This document shows, piece after piece, positions 5,581-5,798 of a DNA stretch of 5,798 nt. Source of the DNA: JBEKDJ01 sp050014415 (GTDB taxonomy: Bacteria; Desulfobacterota; BSN033; UBA1163); NCBI GenBank assembly GCA_050014415.1, contig JBEKDJ010000315.1, positions 1 through 5,798 of the forward strand. Direction: 5' to 3'. Below the pieces are notes generated by a model. It had not been told where the DNA came from. It did no database searches and worked only from the letters and a program-made list of their open reading frames with translations. The position numbers and the translations under genes are program-made. The number at the start of each line of letters is the position of its first letter. Position 1 is the first letter of the stretch.

Positions 5581-5798
5581 CTAAGACAATTGAAACCATA
5601 CAGACCCCCATACCCCGTAGACGTTTTCGGCATATTCACGACGAAAGGAGAGAAGTGGCTCCTTCTCGGTTTCCGGTACTTGCAGAACAATCCATCCTTC
5701 TCGGGATTCGCCAGCTGAGAAGGACATGCCGACTAGCTGTGGTTGCGGCTGTCGTAAGACAGAGGGGATCTCGTACTCGGTCTTGCCATCTGCCGACA
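5581..5798 (-). CDS. C-terminal fragment, DUF4352-like immunoglobulin-type domain
   Basis: A frame running in from the window edge (codons in phase with 5796) stays open for 71 codons to a TAG at 5581-5583. It contains SFSAGESREGWIVLQVPETE followed, about 20 residues later, by VYGVWGSVWFQLS. The order 'PGE...GWVxFEVP...VWFxL' near a C-terminus is typical of DUF4352/telomeric-repeat-factor-like Ig-fold domains, usually found in exported or lipoprotein-type proteins. The N-terminus, and any signal peptide, lies outside the window. It is transcribed in the same direction as the oxidoreductase, but a 529-bp gap and a dedicated promoter separate the two, so it is probably a different transcription unit. 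Confidence 0.6.
   Translation of the reverse strand, partial: SADGKTEYEIPSVLRQPQPQLVGMSFSAGESREGWIVLQVPETEKEPLLSFRREYAENVYGVWGSVWFQLS

Noticed and set aside
5439..5690. 83-codon minus-strand frame in the upstream region
   Set aside because: It overlaps, out of frame, the fragment at 5581-5798 that shows DUF4352-like motifs, and its own translation has no recognisable pattern.
1..5798. CRISPR array, tRNA or rRNA genes
   Set aside because: I saw no regularly spaced direct repeats of CRISPR length, no cloverleaf with a TTCGANNC-type T-arm, and no conserved rRNA segments.

Overview
The window is bacterial and every convincing gene lies on the minus strand. The gene families (a URO-D/corrinoid-methyltransferase-fold protein, a DUF169 protein, an FAD_oxidored-type flavoprotein) and the mid-range base composition resemble clusters seen in anaerobes such as Desulfobacterota/'Deltaproteobacteria' or Chloroflexota. 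That placement is an inference from protein style; no marker gene is present.

In transcription order (high to low coordinates): (1) 5581-5798 holds the C-terminal end of a protein that enters from outside the window and resembles a DUF4352-type immunoglobulin-like domain. (2) 5052-5580 is mostly non-coding. It carries a strong sigma-70-type promoter (TTGACA, 18 bp, TATACT), a leader of about 170 nt, and a short unassigned open-frame remnant. (3) 3627-5051 encodes an FAD-dependent oxidoreductase. (4) 3246-3626 is a 381-bp gap containing structured DNA that looks like a remnant or non-autonomous IS200/IS605-type element, with TnpB-omegaRNA-like hairpins. (5) 2493-3245 encodes a DUF169 protein. 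(6) 1023-2360 encodes a URO-D-superfamily protein in which the usual zinc/thiol-activation ligands appear to be replaced. (7) 97-945 encodes an Hsp90-like (GHKL) ATPase that stops abruptly just after a conserved motif, beside a perfect palindrome.

FAD oxidoreductase, DUF169 and URO-D genes probably form one functional unit: same strand, strong Shine-Dalgarno sequences, and family types associated with C1/corrinoid or tetrapyrrole-linked anaerobic metabolism. The substrate cannot be read from the sequence. The GHKL ATPase is probably a separate accessory gene, now truncated.

Short repeats decorate the gaps. Two related hairpins lie just after the stop codons of the ATPase and URO-D genes, and a four-unit 8-bp tandem repeat lies between those two genes. 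The points most worth a second look are the zinc-ligand-less URO-D protein with its DUF169 and flavoprotein partners, the IS605-like element between FAD and DUF169 genes, and the palindrome-associated truncation of the ATPase.
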